Shown here: piece after piece, positions 1-7,156 of the stretch
How positions within the stretch are numbered: the first letter of the stretch is position 1
Layout: each line of letters opens with the position of its first letter
Made by a program: the position numbers and the translations under genes
The notes under the pieces: model-generated
Databases searched by the model: none
The model's input: only the letters and a program-made list of their open reading frames with translations
What the model was told of the DNA's origin: nothing
Origin: FW021-bin31 sp964467635
GTDB lineage: Bacteria; Bacteroidota; Bacteroidia; Chitinophagales; Chitinophagaceae
Assembly: GCA_964467635.1 (NCBI GenBank)
Contig: CAYXRN010000147.1
Span: 1-8,156, forward strand
Length of the DNA stretch: 8,156 bases
Direction of reading: 5' to 3'

Positions 1-136
1 ACAGCCTTTGATTAATACGGGCAAAGTCAGAGTAGTGACCCAAAGGAACTTTCAGCCAAAAGAATATCTCTGGCCTATACCGACTGAAGAGACGGATATC
101 AATGAGCATCTGCTGCCTAATAACCCGGGATATTAG
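1..136 (+). CDS. C-terminal end of a RagB/SusD-family outer-membrane nutrient-binding lipoprotein (partial)
   Basis: Reading from base 2 gives 44 open codons ending at TAG 134-136. The tail reads ...NFQPKEYLWPIPTEE...LLPNNPGY. An aromatic residue followed by LWPIP, then a short Asn/Pro-rich end closing in NPGY, is the characteristic C-terminus of SusD/RagB proteins. These are lipid-anchored on the outer face of the outer membrane and form the lid over a SusC TonB-dependent transporter during ligand import. Only the tail is present, so the TPR-like helices and ligand site cannot be judged. Its place at the head of the gene row suggests that susC and the rest of susD lie just upstream. The 44-nt gap to the next start is AT-rich and shows no terminator, so co-transcription is likely. 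The family call is firm for so short a piece; the substrate is unknown. Confidence 0.88.
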   Translation, partial: QPLINTGKVRVVTQRNFQPKEYLWPIPTEETDINEHLLPNNPGY

Positions 137-180
137 TTGAGTTGATTCGACGTATAAACAATTAATTAAAATTGCCTAAA

Positions 181-1158
181 ATGAGAAAGATAATGATGTA
201 TGCTCGTTATACCATGATGTTGACTTTATTATTCACGGTATTTTCTTGTAAGAAAGAGCATGTTCCGACCATAAACGATTATAAGAAAGTCGTTCCCGAA
301 AATGTTTCTTTGTCGGATTACTCCCCTACCAGTATTACGGTAGCATGGGATCGCATCGAGGAGGCAGCTTCTTATACCGTGCAATTACTGGATTCTATAG
401 ATGCAACTTCTCCCCTGGATGCTTATACGACGGTATCTGGCAGCGAGTATGTCTTCGGCGGCCTGGACGAAACTACCGGCTATTACGTTCGGGTACGTGC
501 TAATTTTAATACGCCTGAGCATCCGGTTATAGGAGATTGGGTGTATGTGATGAATGACCAAAAGCAACGAAGAATCATGCCGAAATATGGTTTTGTGGAA
601 GAAGGTTTTGAAGAACCGGAGGCACCGGCACCTAAAGAAGAATTCTTGTATCCTGATTTCCCGGAAAGCTTTGAAGAACCGGAGGGTAAAAGAAAGGGAT
701 CCTATACGGGCAAGGGCCCTACCGGTGAACAATCTGAATTTTACCCTACGGGGGAGTGGGGGATGTTTAGCGCTTATTCCCTCGACGCGGGGTCGGCATT
801 GGTCCATAAAGTCGGCAAGTATGCGGTGATGCTGTCCCCTCATACCGAAGCGTTCTTGTCTATGGACTTTGATCTGCCAAACGGGGCGAATAAGCTTACT
901 TTTGTTTGCGGCTCTGCTACAAAAACCAATAAAAATGACGTGGATAACATGCCGATAACCTTGTCGGTATTTTATTCAACAGACGGGGGCGAAAGCTGGG
1001 TAAAAATAGATGATATTGTAATCGACGATGTTGAAACGCAATATACGCCGGTGTACGATAACCTTGGTATTGAAGGCCCCGTACGGTTTAAATTTCAAAA
1101 AGATGATGGGATTGCCCGGCCTATAGTCGACGAGGTGGCGGTTTACTATACGAATTGA
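181..1158 (+). CDS. Surface lipoprotein with fibronectin type III domain and C-terminal beta-sandwich (SusE-like position)
   Basis: I chose ATG 181 (325 aa) over an in-frame TTG at 172 because it gives a compact lipoprotein signal: a basic start (MRK), a hydrophobic stretch at residues 10-21 and a lipobox VFSC with the lipidated Cys at 23, followed by KKE. Residues about 38-126 look like a fibronectin type III domain, with VAWDRIEEAASYTVQL and a later GLDETTGYYVRVRA segment. Residues 137-170 form a Glu/Pro-rich linker containing FEEPE twice. Residues about 163-325 resemble a beta-sandwich common in Bacteroidota surface proteins: a GSYTGKG opening, a lone FDLPNGANKLTF strand pair, FYSTDGGESW, and a closing VRFKFQKDDG...VDEVAV. 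No catalytic motif is seen, so ligand binding or display is the likeliest role. Placement right after susD suggests a surface glycan-binding protein in the SusE/SusF role. An alternative is a structural or adhesive lipoprotein. The ligand is unknown. Confidence 0.8.
   Translation: MRKIMMYARYTMMLTLLFTVFSCKKEHVPTINDYKKVVPENVSLSDYSPTSITVAWDRIEEAASYTVQLLDSIDATSPLDAYTTVSGSEYVFGGLDETTGYYVRVRANFNTPEHPVIGDWVYVMNDQKQRRIMPKYGFVEEGFEEPEAPAPKEEFLYPDFPESFEEPEGKRKGSYTGKGPTGEQSEFYPTGEWGMFSAYSLDAGSALVHKVGKYAVMLSPHTEAFLSMDFDLPNGANKLTFVCGSATKTNKNDVDNMPITLSVFYSTDGGESWVKIDDIVIDDVETQYTPVYDNLGIEGPVRFKFQKDDGIARPIVDEVAVYYTN
607..685 (+). repeat. 16-bp direct repeat within the Glu/Pro-rich linker
   Basis: The sequence tttgaagaaccggagg occurs at 607-622 and again at 670-685. 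The 63-nt (21-codon) offset keeps both copies in frame, and both encode FEEPE. The repeat sits in the linker between the FN3 domain and the C-terminal beta-sandwich. It could reflect duplication of a linker unit; the sequence between the copies is not itself repeated. Confidence 0.6.
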
Positions 1159-1160
1159 AT

Positions 1161-1168
1161 TAATTTTG
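1161..1168 (+). promoter_or_regulatory. Candidate Bacteroidota -7 box (TAATTTTG)
   Basis: TAATTTTG matches the Bacteroidota -7 consensus TAnnTTTG exactly. It lies just after the FN3 lipoprotein stop and 66 nt before the ATG at 1235. A good -33 TTTG is not visible at the expected spacing; only a GTTTA at 1141-1145 is nearby. It may be a weak internal promoter for the downstream genes or a chance match in AT-rich DNA. Confidence 0.25.
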
Positions 1169-1234
1169 ACTAATCGTGGACCAGGTAAGGCATCGGGTTC
1201 GTTAAAAACAGATAAATTTCAAATAGATAAGATT

Positions 1235-2527
1235 ATGAAAACTACAATTTGGATTAAGTTACTTCTTTTTATTTTCCTTTTCTCCTGTAGCAAAGTCGGG
1301 GATTCAGGGGGACGTACCAATAACGGTAATGGCAATGAACCCACTCCGACCGATTCACTGGTGGGTAAGGTCTTGCCTGACTGGGAGGAAGGATACCTGG
1401 ACATTCACGCCATTAATACGGGCCGTGGGGAATGTACCTTCTTTATTTTTCCCGATGGGACTACCATGATGGTGGATGCTTCCAGTTCGCTTATTTCTCC
1501 TACGCATGAATATCCCCCACCACCCAGGAAGCCCAATGATAAGATATCCTCGGGGAAGGCGATATCAAATTATATAAAGCATTTCTTGCCTGATGACAAT
1601 CAAAAACTGAATTATATTGTTATCAGCCATTTTCATCCCGATCACATGGGAGGAGAAAGCAGCAGCATGCCTCCCGGTCCCGATGGAAGTTTTACCATGA
1701 ACGGGGTGACCGAAATAGGCGTGGAGATTCCCTTTGATGTGATTATTGACCGCGGTCATCCGGATTACGATTATCCCAAGGATATGAAATCAACCGCATT
1801 AATAGCCAACTACCTTAAGTTTATTGATTGGGCAAAAAGTGCCTATAATGCTTCTGCTGAACAATTTAAGGTGGGCAGCGACGACCAGATTGCTTTAAAG
1901 GAAAGCCCTTCGAAATACGATAATTTTAAGGTACGGAATATTGCTGTTAACGGGAAAGTTTGGACCGGGAGCGGGACTGAATGGACAAGCGAATTTCCCA
2001 CCGATTTGGGAGAGTTAAACGCTGCCAACCCCAATGAAAATATTTTTAGTGATGTATTTGAACTTTCTTACGGCGCGTTTGACTATTTCAGTGGAGGAGA
2101 CATCCAGTATAACGGCAGAAGTCAATATCCGTGGAAAGATATCGAGGCACCCATATCGAAGGTCGTCTCCAAGGTGGAAGTAATGAAAGCCAATCACCAT
2201 GGTACCTCTAATGCCAATAGTACCGCCCTTTTAGCCAAGCTACGTCCGGATGTGGTGGTAGCCCAGCCCTGGAGGGATGTGCAGCCTAATCCGGCTACTG
2301 TTGAACGGTTTTTTGAAGCGAATAGCGCTTGTAAAATCTTTTTAACCAACCTGGATCCCGCGAACAGGCAAAGGTTGGGCAGCAATGCCGCTAAACTAAT
2401 GAGTACGCATGGGCATATTGTCGTTCGTGTCGCGCCTGGCGGGTCTACGTATAAAGTTTACGTACTGGACGATACCAATGAAAAGTATGAAGTCAAGGGT
2501 GTTTTTGGACCATATGAAAGCAAGTGA
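1235..2527 (+). CDS. Lipid-anchored metallo-beta-lactamase-fold hydrolase, ComEC C-terminal-like
   Basis: The start is ATG 1235 (430 aa), because residues 1-18 make a clean lipoprotein signal (MKTTIWIK, hydrophobic run, lipobox LFSC, Cys 18). An in-frame TTG at 1166 would bury that signal behind 23 polar residues. After a Gly/Asn-rich spacer (about 22-40), the MBL fold starts with LDIHAINTGRGECTFFIFPDG and VDAS (55-83). The metal motif is SHFHPDHMGG at 131-140, supplying H132, H134, D136 and H137. Further likely ligands are D289 (SGGDI) and the KANHHGTSNAN segment at 318-328, which matches the HHGS motif of ComEC MBL domains. About 150 residues separate the first motif from D289, which appears longer than in ComEC and suggests an insertion. 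The metal site looks intact, so hydrolase activity is likely, probably on a phosphodiester or ester. It is predicted to be anchored in the outer membrane or periplasm. The substrate is not deducible. Confidence 0.85.
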   Translation: MKTTIWIKLLLFIFLFSCSKVGDSGGRTNNGNGNEPTPTDSLVGKVLPDWEEGYLDIHAINTGRGECTFFIFPDGTTMMVDASSSLISPTHEYPPPPRKPNDKISSGKAISNYIKHFLPDDNQKLNYIVISHFHPDHMGGESSSMPPGPDGSFTMNGVTEIGVEIPFDVIIDRGHPDYDYPKDMKSTALIANYLKFIDWAKSAYNASAEQFKVGSDDQIALKESPSKYDNFKVRNIAVNGKVWTGSGTEWTSEFPTDLGELNAANPNENIFSDVFELSYGAFDYFSGGDIQYNGRSQYPWKDIEAPISKVVSKVEVMKANHHGTSNANSTALLAKLRPDVVVAQPWRDVQPNPATVERFFEANSACKIFLTNLDPANRQRLGSNAAKLMSTHGHIVVRVAPGGSTYKVYVLDDTNEKYEVKGVFGPYESK

Positions 2528-2545
2528 TCATAAACAGCGCAGGGA

Positions 2546-2568
2546 GGCCGGACGACGAAAGTTCGGCT
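2546..2568 (+). other. Imperfect intergenic hairpin without a U-tract
   Basis: GCCGGAC (2547-2553) pairs with GTTCGGC (2561-2567) around a 7-nt loop, with one G-U wobble inside and a possible outer G-U pair. It lies 20 nt after the MBL gene stop. No run of T follows (the next bases are tgaatgtg), so it is not a classical intrinsic terminator. It could act as an mRNA-stabilising or attenuating structure between the two hydrolase genes, or it could be incidental. Confidence 0.3.
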
Positions 2569-2648
2569 GAATGTGCTTCCGGGTTGGTTTATTTCTTTGA
2601 GGCAGTGGTTATTAATACGCCGCTTTTATGATTAAATACGGAGACTTA

Positions 2649-4061
2649 ATGGACAAGAGTGGTCGTTATTATATAAGTCATTTGTTAGCTATACACAAGA
2701 GGAAAGCCTGTTTTGCCATTGTTTTGTTAGGCTTGTCGGGGTTTATCTCAGGATGTAAAGATGAAGATCCCGGTAAGGTAAAACACGTCATATTAATCAG
2801 CCTGGATGGCGCCCGCCCGGAATTTTACATGGATTCGAGCGAGTGGGACGCGCCTGTTCTCCGGGAATTAAAGAACAGGGGTGTCTATGCGGGAAAAGGC
2901 ATAACGAGCGTATTCCCCTCCCTCACGTATCCGGCCCATACGGCCATTATAACGGGGGCTTATCCTGCCCACCACGGCATTTATTTCAATAAGCCTTTTG
3001 GGGCGGAGAAGTGGGACTGGAACTGGAATGCAGAAAAGATTAAAACGGCTACCCTGTGGGACGCCGTAAAAAATAAACACCTGACTTCAGGTAGTGTTTA
3101 TTGGCCGGTCACTGTCGGGGCGCCGATAGACTACAACTTTCCCTCCCGCAATCCCAAAGCCGGGGAGCAGGGAAACATATTGACGGTAAAATATCCGTTT
3201 ATTACTCCTAAGAGCCTTTTAAAAGACATTGAAAAGAAGAAGGGCATCACTTTTACAGCTGAAGATTTGTCTTTTTCCGATTATAAGTATGGGAAAACGA
3301 TTTCGATTATTTCAAGCTACATTATCAAGGAATATAAGCCCAATCTGATGGCTTTGCGTTTTTTTGCCATCGATCATTTTTCCCATGCCACCGGAGCGAA
3401 TTCCTCAGCGACCCATGATGCGGTCCGGGTTACCGACAGCCTCGTAGGGACTATTCTGAAGGCTGTTGAAGAAGCGGGCATCAAGGAAAATACGGCTGTT
3501 ATTATCACAGGAGACCATGGCCATACAAACACCAAGGGCGTATTTTCTCCTAATGTTTACCTGTCAGAGCATATGAATACCGGAAAGGATAACTGGCGGG
3601 CACGATTTTATTCTGCTGGAGGATCAGCCTTTTTATATGTAAATGGGACAGCGGATTCTGCTACGGTTGATTCGGTAGTACATATTCTAAAAGCTACTCC
3701 GGAGTATAAAAAGGGTTATTTCCGGATTCTGGATCGAAAGGACTTGGATGAAATGGGGGCTAACCCCAATACTCCGATCGCGTTAAGTATGAAAGAAGGT
3801 ATAACGGTGAGTGACGATGTGGACGGTTCCCCATTTGAAGCCTTTCAACCACCTTACAGGCAGAGCACCCATGGCTACGATCCCGCCTATTCATCGATGA
3901 AGACGGCCTTCATTGCGGCGGGAGCAGGAATAAAAAGACAGGGGGATATAGAGCAAATGGGTGTGCAGGATATTGCGCCACTGATCTCAAAATTACTGGG
4001 ACTGGAGTTCAACGCTTTGGATGGAAAGTTAATCGGAGGTATTCTGGCCGAAGACAAGTAG
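2649..4061 (+). CDS. NPP-family (type I phosphodiesterase/nucleotide pyrophosphatase) lipoprotein
   Basis: The start is either ATG 2628 (477 aa) or ATG 2649 (470 aa). I prefer 2649, which has GGAGA just upstream and a shorter n-region. Numbering below uses the longer form. The signal is KRK, a hydrophobic run and lipobox ISGC with Cys 43, so the enzyme is a predicted surface or periplasmic lipoprotein. It belongs to the alkaline phosphatase superfamily. LISLDGARP supplies D60, SVFPSLTYPAHT the nucleophile T100, and AYPAHHGIYFN an Asn (N121) typical of NPP enzymes. FFAIDHFSHATG supplies D249 and H253, TGDHGHTNTKG D296 and H297, and QSTHGYDP H415. This is the complete two-metal set. Family members hydrolyse phosphodiester or pyrophosphate bonds in nucleotides, lysophospholipids or glycerophosphodiesters, and the T nucleophile favours diesterase over sulfatase activity. 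It sits between an MBL-fold lipoprotein and a symporter, which suggests release of an importable product outside the inner membrane. The exact substrate is unknown. Confidence 0.88.
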   Translation: MDKSGRYYISHLLAIHKRKACFAIVLLGLSGFISGCKDEDPGKVKHVILISLDGARPEFYMDSSEWDAPVLRELKNRGVYAGKGITSVFPSLTYPAHTAIITGAYPAHHGIYFNKPFGAEKWDWNWNAEKIKTATLWDAVKNKHLTSGSVYWPVTVGAPIDYNFPSRNPKAGEQGNILTVKYPFITPKSLLKDIEKKKGITFTAEDLSFSDYKYGKTISIISSYIIKEYKPNLMALRFFAIDHFSHATGANSSATHDAVRVTDSLVGTILKAVEEAGIKENTAVIITGDHGHTNTKGVFSPNVYLSEHMNTGKDNWRARFYSAGGSAFLYVNGTADSATVDSVVHILKATPEYKKGYFRILDRKDLDEMGANPNTPIALSMKEGITVSDDVDGSPFEAFQPPYRQSTHGYDPAYSSMKTAFIAAGAGIKRQGDIEQMGVQDIAPLISKLLGLEFNALDGKLIGGILAEDK

Positions 4062-4089
4062 TTTATTTTTAATTTAAGATATTTTATTT

Positions 4090-5802
4090 ATGTCCCTTGC
4101 AGATTATATCATAATTGTTATCTATTTCATCGGTTTATTAGTACTTGGCGGTGCGTTATCCAGGCGAATCAAGAGTTCCCAGGAAATGTTTATTGCAGGG
4201 AGAAATTCCTCGTGGTGGCTCTCAGGCCTGTCAACCTATATGACCCTGTTTTCAGCAGGAACATTTGTTGTTTGGGGAGGCGTCGCGTTCAGGTCCGGTT
4301 TGGTGGCTGTTACCATAGGAATGATGTTGGGATTTGCCTCTTTGTTAGTGGGCAAGTATATAGCCGGCAAGTGGTCAAAGATGGGGATTGATTCGCCGGC
4401 TGAGTATATAAGCGTCCGGTTTGATAAACGACTGGTTAAGTTTTATACGGTTATCGGATTGATAGGAAGAGGGGTACATATGGCCGTTTCCTTGTTTGCG
4501 ATAGCACTGTTGATGGTCTCTTTGATCCCTTTGCCGGAAGGAAATGTTTTCCGGGATCCGGCGACCGGGCACCTGGCAGTGTCCTACGCCGTCCTGCTTT
4601 TGGGCCTCATCACGCTGATTTATACTGCCGCGGGAGGATTTATTGCTGTTTTAATGACTGATGCCGTCCAGTTTGCGGTCCTGATCGCGTTGGTCTTAAT
4701 TATGGTACCGCTTTCTTTACAGAGTGTAGGCGGGATCAGTGAGTTTATCGCGAAAGCGCCCGATGGTTTTTTCGCTTTGTTTAGCGACCAGTATACCTGG
4801 AAATGGATGGTCTTGTGGTTCTTCCTTAATTTGTTTATCATCGGCGGAGACTGGTCATTTGTTCAACGATATATCAGTACACCCAGGGCTAAAGACGCCA
4901 AAAAGAATGCTTATCTGGTTGGTATCTTATATTTGGTTACGCCTATCATTTGGTATCTCCCTTCTATGGCCTACCGGACTATTGATCCGAATGTTAATCC
5001 GGAACAGTCCTATATGTTGATGGGAGAGCATATACTGGGAGCCGGTACAATAGGCCTTTTACTGGCGGCAATGATTTCTGCGACTTTAAGTACTGTTTCG
5101 GGAACACTGAACGTATTCGCCAATGTGGTAACCTACGATTTTTACCGGCCTGTCCGGCCAAAATCATCGGAGAAAACACTCATCAGGGTAGGACGTATTT
5201 TTACTTATCTCTATGGTGCCATCATAACGGTTATAGCGGTTTTAATACCCTATCTTGGTGGGGCGGAGAAGGTAGTTGTCTGGGTGCTCACGGCAATAAT
5301 TCCTCCGCTGTTTATTCCGTCTTTATGGGGACTGTTTTCCCGCCGGGTAAGTTCCAAAGCGGTTTGGTGGGCATTGGGCATTACCTATTTGATCGCTGTT
5401 ATTGTAAAGCTGGACTGGATTCCCGGACAGTTTATTCAAACGCATATTAATCTAGTCAATGCATTTAACGGATTTGGTATTCCCGTTATCATCTTATTGA
5501 TTGTAGAATTGTTTAAGAGCGGCGGAGCGTATGATTCCGGGTGGAACCGGCTGTCCCGGATGTATGGAAAGACACAAAAAGAACCGGACCCGCTCTTGGT
5601 GGAGAAAAATAAAAAAGCGACTTTACAATATTCGGTAATGGCTTTTAAAATCATTATGGGAACATTTGCTGCTATTGGTGCAGTCATTGTGCTCATGTGC
5701 TTTGTCGAAAGCGATTTTCATATGTTATTGTATGGAATAATATTTATGATTATTCCGCTGGTTTCATTTTCGATTTATTATTTTAAAACGAAAGGGACTT
5801 AG
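4090..5802 (+). CDS. SSS-family sodium:solute symporter
   Basis: This is a 570-aa inner-membrane protein with about 14 hydrophobic segments, roughly at residues 5-24, 44-64, 70-91, 121-148, 165-210 (two), 238-256, 275-296, 318-345, 369-389, 395-415, 423-443, 457-476, 519-539 and 543-565. Family hallmarks are GRNSSWWLSGLS near 37-48, AAGGFIAVLMTDAVQ at 180-194, and AAMISATLSTVSGTLN at 326-341 followed by TYDFYRP. The Ser/Thr-rich helix at 330-337 is the usual Na2-site region of LeuT-fold SSS carriers. It should import a small solute such as a sugar, sugar acid, polyol or related organic molecule with Na+. The ATG at 4090 follows a 28-nt leader of almost pure A/T. A hydrophilic loop at about 477-512 precedes the last two helices. 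The stop is 2 nt from the next start, implying coupling. The substrate cannot be read from sequence; products of the upstream hydrolases are the contextual guess. Confidence 0.92.
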   Translation: MSLADYIIIVIYFIGLLVLGGALSRRIKSSQEMFIAGRNSSWWLSGLSTYMTLFSAGTFVVWGGVAFRSGLVAVTIGMMLGFASLLVGKYIAGKWSKMGIDSPAEYISVRFDKRLVKFYTVIGLIGRGVHMAVSLFAIALLMVSLIPLPEGNVFRDPATGHLAVSYAVLLLGLITLIYTAAGGFIAVLMTDAVQFAVLIALVLIMVPLSLQSVGGISEFIAKAPDGFFALFSDQYTWKWMVLWFFLNLFIIGGDWSFVQRYISTPRAKDAKKNAYLVGILYLVTPIIWYLPSMAYRTIDPNVNPEQSYMLMGEHILGAGTIGLLLAAMISATLSTVSGTLNVFANVVTYDFYRPVRPKSSEKTLIRVGRIFTYLYGAIITVIAVLIPYLGGAEKVVVWVLTAIIPPLFIPSLWGLFSRRVSSKAVWWALGITYLIAVIVKLDWIPGQFIQTHINLVNAFNGFGIPVIILLIVELFKSGGAYDSGWNRLSRMYGKTQKEPDPLLVEKNKKATLQYSVMAFKIIMGTFAAIGAVIVLMCFVESDFHMLLYGIIFMIIPLVSFSIYYFKTKGT

Positions 5803-5804
5803 CT

Positions 5805-6743
5805 ATGGACAACACATTTTTATCTCGGTTTCAGCCATTGGACAACCTGTTGGTTCATGACGTTTTTAACACCGGGTTTAACGGGTGGATGGAGATCATG
5901 CCCAATTTTAATGAACGGCCTTACTTTGAAGAGAGCCCCGGCATACTGAAAAAAGATCAGTGGATGCCGGCTATGTTGAGCTCGGCGACCTACAGGTATC
6001 CGGGTTCTCACGGCGCATATTCCGGGCAGTATAGCTTAAAAGTTGCTACCCGGGCAATCGCCAACCCTTACAGTCAAAGACCTGCTCCGGGGTCCATGGG
6101 GCAAGCGATAAAACGACTTTCGTTTCACCGGTTGAAACGCAAATACCTACAATCGGAAATGTGGTTTGCTTTTACTGCGGAACAGGATAAGGTAGACGGG
6201 AAAGGGGAACTGCCGGGGCTTCATGAAACCTCCATCCGTGCCTTTGGCATGGGATGGGACATACAGGAAAGAGGGAGGCGGTATTTCCCGGGAATCCGGT
6301 ACCTGAACGCCGTGGACGGAACGTTAAAAAAACAATGGCAATTCTCCTATCCGACCGCCGAGAACGACAAAGCCTGGGCATATGATACGGAGAACGACTG
6401 GTGCATCAAAGGGATTGATCCTTTTTGGTTTGGTAAACGCTATCCCGACGGCAGGCACGAAGCCTTTAAAACCGTTGGCGGTGGCCGTCAGGAACTCATA
6501 TACAATGAGACGGATTGTAAGATTAACTGGCAATACCTCCGGCTGTTGATTGATACGGAGGATAGAACCTATGTGGAAATGCAATGTCAGGACCGGGTAT
6601 TTGATCTGCAGCACCATCCCATATATACGGTAGACCCCTACAAGAGAATTGAAGGGCTGATTAACCCGCTGGTATGGATTGAGGCGGATACAAACCGAAG
6701 GGTATTCCTTTACGTGGATTCCATTGTTATTTCACAACAATAA
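5805..6743 (+). CDS. Conserved protein of unknown function, possibly DUF6772-like, cytoplasmic
   Basis: This 312-aa protein has no signal peptide, lipobox or membrane segment, so it should be cytoplasmic, unlike the lipoproteins upstream. It is rich in Trp, Tyr, Arg and Asp and reads like an extended beta-sheet protein. Notable segments are LLVHDVFNTGFNGWMEIMPNF (15-35), MLSSATYRYPGSHGAYSGQY (57-76), GSMGQAIKRLSFHR (96-109), PGIRYLN (162-168), NETDCKINWQYLRLLID (234-250) and a closing FLYVDSIVIS strand. The opening (D-F-N-x-G-x-x-GW) and the ending resemble jelly-roll carbohydrate-binding folds. From memory the pattern fits the uncharacterised family DUF6772, which I could not verify. It starts 2 nt after the symporter stop, so translation is probably coupled and its job likely concerns the imported compound. 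It could bind a ligand or act as an isomerase or hydrolase; no catalytic motif is recognised. Confidence 0.7.
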   Translation: MDNTFLSRFQPLDNLLVHDVFNTGFNGWMEIMPNFNERPYFEESPGILKKDQWMPAMLSSATYRYPGSHGAYSGQYSLKVATRAIANPYSQRPAPGSMGQAIKRLSFHRLKRKYLQSEMWFAFTAEQDKVDGKGELPGLHETSIRAFGMGWDIQERGRRYFPGIRYLNAVDGTLKKQWQFSYPTAENDKAWAYDTENDWCIKGIDPFWFGKRYPDGRHEAFKTVGGGRQELIYNETDCKINWQYLRLLIDTEDRTYVEMQCQDRVFDLQHHPIYTVDPYKRIEGLINPLVWIEADTNRRVFLYVDSIVISQQ

Positions 6744-6754
6744 TAGTATTATAA

Positions 6755-7099
6755 ATGGACAGAATGCGGTTATTTAACGCTTCTCATTTAGAAGTTAAAA
6801 AAAACTTTTCGGCGGATTTTCAAACAGAGCCTTACGAAGCCGGGTGGGCAACAGAGGCGATCTTCTTTATTATGGTAGAAGAACGCCACGGTGAGCATTC
6901 CAGCTTGACCGCTGCCGTGGAGATCTCCCATGATGGGATGAACTGGGCGAAAGAAGGAACTGTTTCAGGCCCCATCCGTGAAAAAGGGCTTCATTTTATT
7001 AAAGTGAAGCATTTTGGGAACTGGCTGCGTCTGAATTGTCAGATTAGCGGTGACCAGCCCGTCTTCAGGCTAAATATTCAAATCGCGTTGAAAGAATGA
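6755..7099 (+). CDS. Small beta-rich protein of unknown function
   Basis: This 114-aa protein is placed from ATG 6755; ATG 6764 would remove three residues and is nearly as good. It follows the 312-aa gene by 11 nt. There is no signal peptide or membrane helix. The middle and C-terminal parts alternate polar and hydrophobic residues as beta strands: AVEISHDGMNWAKEGTVSGP at residues 49-68, then GLHFIKVKHFGNWLRLN and a final FRLNIQIALKE. That layout (measured-value strand, DG-x-NW, phenylalanine/tryptophan pair, closing hydrophobic strand) resembles small beta-sandwich domains seen as accessory or sugar-binding modules. I do not recognise the family. Position and spacing suggest that it works with the preceding protein, perhaps as a partner subunit. 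Confidence 0.65.
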   Translation: MDRMRLFNASHLEVKKNFSADFQTEPYEAGWATEAIFFIMVEERHGEHSSLTAAVEISHDGMNWAKEGTVSGPIREKGLHFIKVKHFGNWLRLNCQISGDQPVFRLNIQIALKE

Positions 7100-7156
7100 C
7101 CTGTCTGTGAGGCGGAGGCGTTATTATTCATATTATTTAACAAAGGATTGAACATT

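Noticed and set aside
172..180. TTG at 172 as the start of the FN3 lipoprotein
   Set aside because: It adds only three residues before ATG 181, and the lipoprotein signal is complete from 181.
385..843. 152-codon open frame on the - strand inside the FN3 lipoprotein gene
   Set aside because: It lies fully antisense to a well-supported gene, and its translation is Arg/His/Phe-rich with no domain or signal. It is a shadow frame.
1166..1234. TTG at 1166 as the start of the MBL-fold lipoprotein
   Set aside because: It would put 23 polar residues before the signal peptide; ATG 1235 gives a normal lipoprotein start.
11..1423. The 12-mer attaatacgggc found at 11-22 and 1412-1423
   Set aside because: Both copies are inside coding frames (INTGK and INTGR) with no similarity in flanks, so a chance match is more likely than a regulatory repeat.
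4062..4089. T-rich stretch before the symporter gene as a terminator
   Set aside because: There is no stem upstream of the T/A run. It looks like the AT-rich leader typical of Bacteroidota genes.
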